A program made the position numbers and the translations under genes. Below the pieces are notes generated by a model. It was not told the origin of the DNA, made no database searches, and saw only the letters and a program-made list of their open reading frames with translations. Below are positions 7,380 through 10,248 of a DNA stretch of 10,248 bases, one piece after another; position 1 is the first letter of the stretch; each line of letters opens with the position of its first letter. Source of the DNA: Burkholderiales bacterium (GTDB taxonomy: Bacteria; Pseudomonadota; Gammaproteobacteria; Burkholderiales; Burkholderiaceae_C). The stretch lies in assembly GCA_947462175.1 (NCBI GenBank), contig CANHOE010000065.1, positions 1 through 10,248 of the forward strand. The letters are read 5' to 3'.

Positions 7380-8569
7380 CGGCTGAGCGTGCGCATGGCC
7401 GCGTCCAGGCCAGGCAGGGTCAATGGATACATGCGCTGGTTCATCAGCTGCTGGATCAGCGCAACGCTCTGCCGGTAGCTCCACAGCGCCTGCGGCTCGG
7501 GGTTGATCCAGACAAATTTCGGGAAGGCTTGCGTGAGTCGCTGCAACCACGCGGTGCCTGCTTCCTCGTTGTGGTGTTCGACGCTGCCGCCGGCCTGCAG
7601 GATCTCGTAGGGGCTCATCGTCGCGTCACCGACGAAGATCAGCTTGTAGTCCTTGTTGTACTTGCGCAGGATGTCGTGCGTGGCGAACTTCTCGCTGTGG
7701 CGGCGCTGGTTGTTCCGCCACATGAAGTCATAGACGCAGTTGTGGAAGTAATAGAACTCCAGATGCTTGAACGCCGATTTGGCGGCGCTGAAGATTTCCT
7801 CGACGCGGTGCACGTGGTCGTCCATCGTGCCGCCCACGTCCATCAGGAGCAGCACCTTGATGTGGTTGTGCCGCTCCGGAATCATCTTCAGGTCGAGGTG
7901 GCCTGCGTTGGCCGCGGTGGCGCGGATCGTGTCGTCGAGGTCCAGCTCGTCGGCCGAGCCCTGGCGCGCAAAGTGGCGCAGCTTGCGCAGTGCAACCTGG
8001 ATGTGCCGAGTGCCGAGTTCGGCGTTCGCGTCGTAGTCCTTGAAGCGGCGCTGGTCCCACACCTTGACCGCGCTGCGCTGCCGGCTGCGGTCCTGCCCGA
8101 TGCGAATGCCCTGCGGGTTGACGCCGTAGGCACCGAACGGACTCGTGCCGCCGGTGCCGATCCACTTGCTGCCGCCCTGGTGGCGCTCCTTCTGTTCCTC
8201 GAAGCGCTTCTTCAGCGTCTCCATCAGCTCATCCCAGCCCATCTTCTCGATCGCTGCCTTTTCTTCAGGGCTGAGCTCGAGCTCGAGCACCTTGCGCAGC
8301 CATTCGAGGGGGATGTCCTGCGCGAAATCGGTCAGCGTCTCCACGCCCTTGAAGTAGGCGGCGAAGGCCTGATCGAACCGGTCGAACAGCGTCTCGTCCT
8401 TGACCAGCGTGGCACGGGCCAGCACATAGAAGTTGTCCAGGGTGGGGCCACCGGTGGCGTCGTCGTCGTCGAGCACCCCGGCCTGCAGCGCCTCGAGCAG
8501 CGTCAGGTACTCGCGCACCGACACCTTCAGCTTCGCTTCGCGCAGCGACAGGAAGAAGTCGATCAGCAT
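7376..8569 (-). CDS. CoxE-like VWA-domain protein, partner of MoxR ATPase
   Basis: This 397-residue cytoplasmic protein belongs to the CoxE-like von Willebrand factor A group, usually encoded beside a MoxR AAA+ ATPase. Such pairs are thought to act as chaperones that insert metals or remodel partner proteins. The N-terminal half (MLIDFFLSLREAKLKVSVRE onward) is helical and charged. An Asp run lies at 34-37, and a Gly-rich, Arg-rich stretch (about 132-175) links it to the VWA domain (about 236-390). The metal-ion site is D244-V-G-G-T248, where the family usually has Ser in the last place. Further VWA features are the strand EFYYFHNCVYD (271-281) and VGDATMSP (313-320). No signal peptide or membrane segment is visible. 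The ATG has only a weak ribosome site and sits at the end of a possible small upstream ORF. The 3' end overlaps tamA by four bases. Target unknown. Confidence 0.88.
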   Translation of the reverse strand: MLIDFFLSLREAKLKVSVREYLTLLEALQAGVLDDDDATGGPTLDNFYVLARATLVKDETLFDRFDQAFAAYFKGVETLTDFAQDIPLEWLRKVLELELSPEEKAAIEKMGWDELMETLKKRFEEQKERHQGGSKWIGTGGTSPFGAYGVNPQGIRIGQDRSRQRSAVKVWDQRRFKDYDANAELGTRHIQVALRKLRHFARQGSADELDLDDTIRATAANAGHLDLKMIPERHNHIKVLLLMDVGGTMDDHVHRVEEIFSAAKSAFKHLEFYYFHNCVYDFMWRNNQRRHSEKFATHDILRKYNKDYKLIFVGDATMSPYEILQAGGSVEHHNEEAGTAWLQRLTQAFPKFVWINPEPQALWSYRQSVALIQQLMNQRMYPLTLPGLDAAMRTLSR

Positions 8570-8784
8570 CGAGGGCGATCCGGCAAATGCTGCAGGTCGA
8601 TCTCGGGGCGAATGCGCTCGGGCCTGGACACGGTCGTGTACCAGGGTCGCCAGAGCGCGCCATCTCGACTCGCCTCGCTCCGAGCGACTTCGTGTTCGCG
8701 CATCGACCGCACCAGGCCCGCGTGCCTACCGCGCAATTCGATGGCGTCGGTCGGCGAAGCCAAGGCGCTGGCCCGAGCTGTCAA
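8563..8784 (-). CDS. Possible 73-residue small protein between moxR and the VWA gene
   Basis: The 211 bases between the ATPase and the VWA gene contain one open frame that fits both borders. A TTG at 8784 overlaps the ATPase stop (TTGA), and its own TGA at 8563-8565 lies just inside the VWA gene, giving a 7-base overlap. The product is basic and Arg-rich, with MREHEVARSEASRDGALWRP in the middle and IDLQHLPDRPRC at the end, with no membrane segment or known motif. An internal ATG at 8703 would give 46 residues. Neither start has a good ribosome site. The tamB start uses the same TTGA arrangement, which makes the layout believable, and coupling would explain the weak VWA ribosome site. It could equally be a chance frame in high-GC DNA. 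I recognise no family. Confidence 0.32.
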   Translation of the reverse strand: MTARASALASPTDAIELRGRHAGLVRSMREHEVARSEASRDGALWRPWYTTVSRPERIRPEIDLQHLPDRPRC

Positions 8785-9635
8785 CGGCGCTGCCGCTGCA
8801 TGAACAACAGCTTCTCGAACAGTGAGGTGTCCTGCTCGGTCTTCAGCAGTGCGCCGAGCAGGGGCGGCACGACCACCGCATCGTCCCGGCTCTGCAGAGC
8901 GGCCAGCGGAATGTCCTCGGCGACCAGCAGCTTCAGCCAGTCGAGCAGCTCGGAGGTCGAAGGCTTCTTCTTCAGGCCCGGCAGATTGCGCACTTCATAG
9001 AAGCGTTGCAATGCGGCCGCGAGCAGGTTCTTCTTGAGATCAGGAAAGTGCACTTCGACGATGCGCTGCATCGTGGCTGCATCGGGGAACTGGATGTAAT
9101 GAAAGAAGCAGCGGCGAAGGAAGGCGTCGGGCAGTTCCTTCTCGTTGTTCGAGGTGATGAAAACCAGCGGCCGGTGCACCGCGCGGATGAGCTCGCGCGT
9201 TTCGTACACATAGAACTCCATCCGGTCGATCTCGCGAAGCAGGTCGTTCGGGAACTCGATGTCGGCCTTGTCGATCTCGTCGATCAACAACACGACTGGC
9301 TGCTCGGCTGTGAAGGCCTTCCACAACACGCCCTGCACGATGTAGTTGCGGATGTCGCGCACCTTGGCGCCACCGTCGATGTCGACCAACTGGCTGTCGC
9401 GCAGCCGGCTCACCGCATCGTATTCGTACAGGCCCTGCTGGGCCTTGGTTGTGCTCTTGATGTGCCACTGCAACAGTGGCATGTCCAGCGCCTTGGCCAC
9501 TTCCTCGGCCAGCATCGTCTTGCCGGTGCCCGGCTCGCCCTTGACCAGAAGCGGGCGTTTCAGCGAAGCGGCGGCGTTGACTGCGAGCATCAGATCGTCG
9601 GTGGCGACGTAGTTTTGCGTGCCTTTGAACTTCAT
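8781..9635 (-). CDS. MoxR-family AAA+ ATPase
   Basis: This is a 284-residue MoxR-type AAA+ ATPase, an ATP-driven chaperone that normally works with a VWA-domain partner, here encoded next downstream. The product starts MKFKGTQNYVATDDLMLAVN, the usual N-terminus of this subgroup. It has Walker A GEPGTGKT (33-40), Walker B VLLIDEID (115-122), sensor-1 residues ITSNN (160-164) and a double Arg at 174-175 in the arginine-finger position. The C-terminal part (about 200-284) is a helical lid. All catalytic elements look intact and the length is normal for the family. The ATG has no clear Shine-Dalgarno sequence. A TATACT box lies about 41-46 bases upstream on the same strand, so this gene probably opens the operon. 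It is cytoplasmic, and the substrate is not evident from the sequence. Confidence 0.93.
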   Translation of the reverse strand: MKFKGTQNYVATDDLMLAVNAAASLKRPLLVKGEPGTGKTMLAEEVAKALDMPLLQWHIKSTTKAQQGLYEYDAVSRLRDSQLVDIDGGAKVRDIRNYIVQGVLWKAFTAEQPVVLLIDEIDKADIEFPNDLLREIDRMEFYVYETRELIRAVHRPLVFITSNNEKELPDAFLRRCFFHYIQFPDAATMQRIVEVHFPDLKKNLLAAALQRFYEVRNLPGLKKKPSTSELLDWLKLLVAEDIPLAALQSRDDAVVVPPLLGALLKTEQDTSLFEKLLFMQRQRR

Positions 9636-9675
9636 GTCTGTTGGCTGTCAGCCCGCGGAAACCTGGTGCAGAGGC

Positions 9676-9681
9676 AGTATA
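9676..9681 (-). promoter_or_regulatory. Candidate -10 box for the moxR-VWA-tamA-tamB operon
   Basis: On the minus strand this reads TATACT, one base from the sigma-70 -10 consensus, and would start RNA about 35 bases ahead of the ATPase ATG. No good -35 hexamer sits 16-18 bases upstream (GTCCGG at 17), so an activator or a different sigma factor is possible. Confidence 0.5.
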
Positions 9682-9752
9682 GAGAAGGGGGGGCGCCGCC
9701 GGACTCATGGTCTGTTCCTCGGCGCCAGCGAGGGGTTCTACGGGTGGCCCTC

Positions 9753-9758
9753 TATACT
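9753..9758 (+). promoter_or_regulatory. Candidate -10 box for the cytochrome c gene
   Basis: TATACT lies 41 bases before the cytochrome ATG and would give a leader of about 35 bases. The matching -35 position holds G-rich sequence (GAGGGG at 17 bases), so the promoter is weak by consensus or needs help. It mirrors the opposing box at 9676-9681. Confidence 0.5.
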
Positions 9759-9799
9759 GCGAGGCTGTTTTTCAACCAGCACTTCGTACCCGCCTGATC

Positions 9800-10248
9800 A
9801 TGAGACCACTGCATTCGCTCGCCCTGTCGTTGATGTTGATGTCCGGCGCATTCAGCACCGCTGCCGTCGCGCAGGATGCCAAGGCCGGTGAGAGCAAGGC
9901 GTCCCTGTGCATTGGTTGCCACGGCATCGTCGGCTACCAAGCCAGCTTTCCCGAGGTCCACAAGGTGCCCAAAATCGGCGGCCAGAATGCGCCTTACATC
10001 ATTGCGGCGCTGACCGCCTATAAGAAAGGTGAGCGACTGCATCCTTCGATGCGAGGCATTGCCGCCACGCTGAGCGATCAGGACATGGCCGATCTGGCCG
10101 CTTTCTACGAAGCCCAGGGCAACGGCATGGCGCCAGTTCCGGCAGGCGCGCCTCAGCAGGCTCCAACCCCCCGCGTGGCGGAACTGTTGAAGAAGGCCAA
10201 TTGCGCGTCGTGCCATGGCGAGAACTTCAACACGCCGATCTCGCCGTC
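9800..10248 (+). CDS. Diheme c-type cytochrome (cytochrome c4/c553-like), 3' end beyond window
   Basis: This is a periplasmic electron carrier with two heme-binding halves; 149 codons are present and the frame is still open at the window edge. The N-terminus MRPLHSLALSLMLMSGAF followed by STAAVAQ is a Sec signal peptide, probably cut after Ala24. The first heme site is CIGCH (37-41), with a likely methionine ligand at M84 in HPSMRGIA. A Pro/Ala/Gln linker (about 110-125) leads to the second site, CASCH (135-139), followed by GENF. The paired-domain layout and the KIGGQ...YI motif fit cytochrome c4-type proteins that pass electrons to terminal oxidases. Of several in-frame start options, the ATG at 9800 gives the best signal peptide; its ribosome site is weak. 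It is divergent from the ATPase operon. Confidence 0.9.
   Translation, partial: MRPLHSLALSLMLMSGAFSTAAVAQDAKAGESKASLCIGCHGIVGYQASFPEVHKVPKIGGQNAPYIIAALTAYKKGERLHPSMRGIAATLSDQDMADLAAFYEAQGNGMAPVPAGAPQQAPTPRVAELLKKANCASCHGENFNTPISP

Larger units (their letters stand above)
9674..9760. repeat. 11-bp inverted repeat framing the divergent promoter region
   Basis: GCAGTATAGAG at 9674-9684 and CTCTATACTGC at 9750-9760 are perfect inverted copies 65 bases apart. A second, inner pair (GGCGCCG at 9692-9698, CGGCGCC at 9720-9726) lies inside. Each outer arm contains TATACT on the strand reading toward its own gene, so the repeat may be no more than two similar -10 regions facing apart. The 11-base match is longer than a promoter box needs, which leaves room for a shared operator. 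Confidence 0.75.

Noticed and set aside
7380..7550. 57-codon N-terminal extension of tamA
   Set aside because: It overlaps the VWA gene out of frame, would bury the signal sequence inside the protein, and reads as non-protein composition.
8458..8473. Run of GTC/GAC triplets as a possible unstable repeat
   Set aside because: Only about four triplets, coding for an ordinary Asp run in the VWA protein; too short to suggest phase variation.
7190..8803. 537-codon plus-strand open frame opposite the VWA and tamA genes
   Set aside because: Antisense shadow: the opposing frames are well-recognised proteins and this translation has no domain, signal or ribosome site.
9752..10216. 154-codon minus-strand open frame opposite the cytochrome gene
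   Set aside because: The plus strand encodes two CxxCH sites and a signal peptide; the minus frame has no recognisable features.
1..10248. CRISPR arrays, riboswitches, toxin-antitoxin or defence genes
   Set aside because: I read both strands for regularly spaced direct repeats, long structured leaders and characteristic protein motifs and saw none.

Overview
The window looks like chromosomal DNA of a high-GC Gram-negative bacterium, most likely a betaproteobacterium of the order Burkholderiales. The grounds are strong G/C third-position bias with long open frames on both strands, outer-membrane assembly genes (TamA/TamB), a periplasmic diheme cytochrome c, and the general look of the proteins. 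No species marker such as rRNA is present, so the placement is an inference.

Layout. Positions 1-813 carry no intact gene. They hold a decayed, internally deleted IS5-family transposase on the minus strand (about 90-591), and just upstream of it a short coding fragment with a glycine-zipper pattern (604-774). Positions 814-853 are a strong intrinsic terminator and 887-961 a tRNA-Arg with anticodon CCT, both on the minus strand. Positions 997-9635 are a compact minus-strand gene run, in transcription order: a MoxR-type AAA+ ATPase, a possible 73-codon small ORF, a CoxE-like VWA-domain protein, tamA and tamB. Three of the junctions are 4-7 base stop/start overlaps. Positions 9636-9799 are a divergent promoter region with an 11-bp inverted repeat that carries a TATACT box at each end. 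From 9800 a diheme c-type cytochrome gene runs on the plus strand and is cut by the window end.

How the genes fit together. TamA (outer-membrane Omp85-type barrel with POTRA domains) and TamB (inner-membrane-anchored, periplasm-spanning beta-rich protein) form the translocation and assembly module, now also linked to phospholipid transport between the membranes. The MoxR ATPase and the VWA protein form a typical MoxR/VWA chaperone pair. Here the VWA gene shares four bases with tamA, so at least those two are translated together. The tRNA gene starts 35 bases after tamB and is followed by the only clear terminator, so it may be processed from the end of the tam transcript.

Most of the window is conserved core genome. 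The unusual points are the operon linkage of MoxR/VWA to tamAB, a predicted lipoprotein signal on TamA, a possible small gene in the 211-base moxR-VWA gap, the symmetric divergent promoter, and the scarred accessory edge beyond the tRNA. I found no convincing new defence, mobile or RNA-based system.
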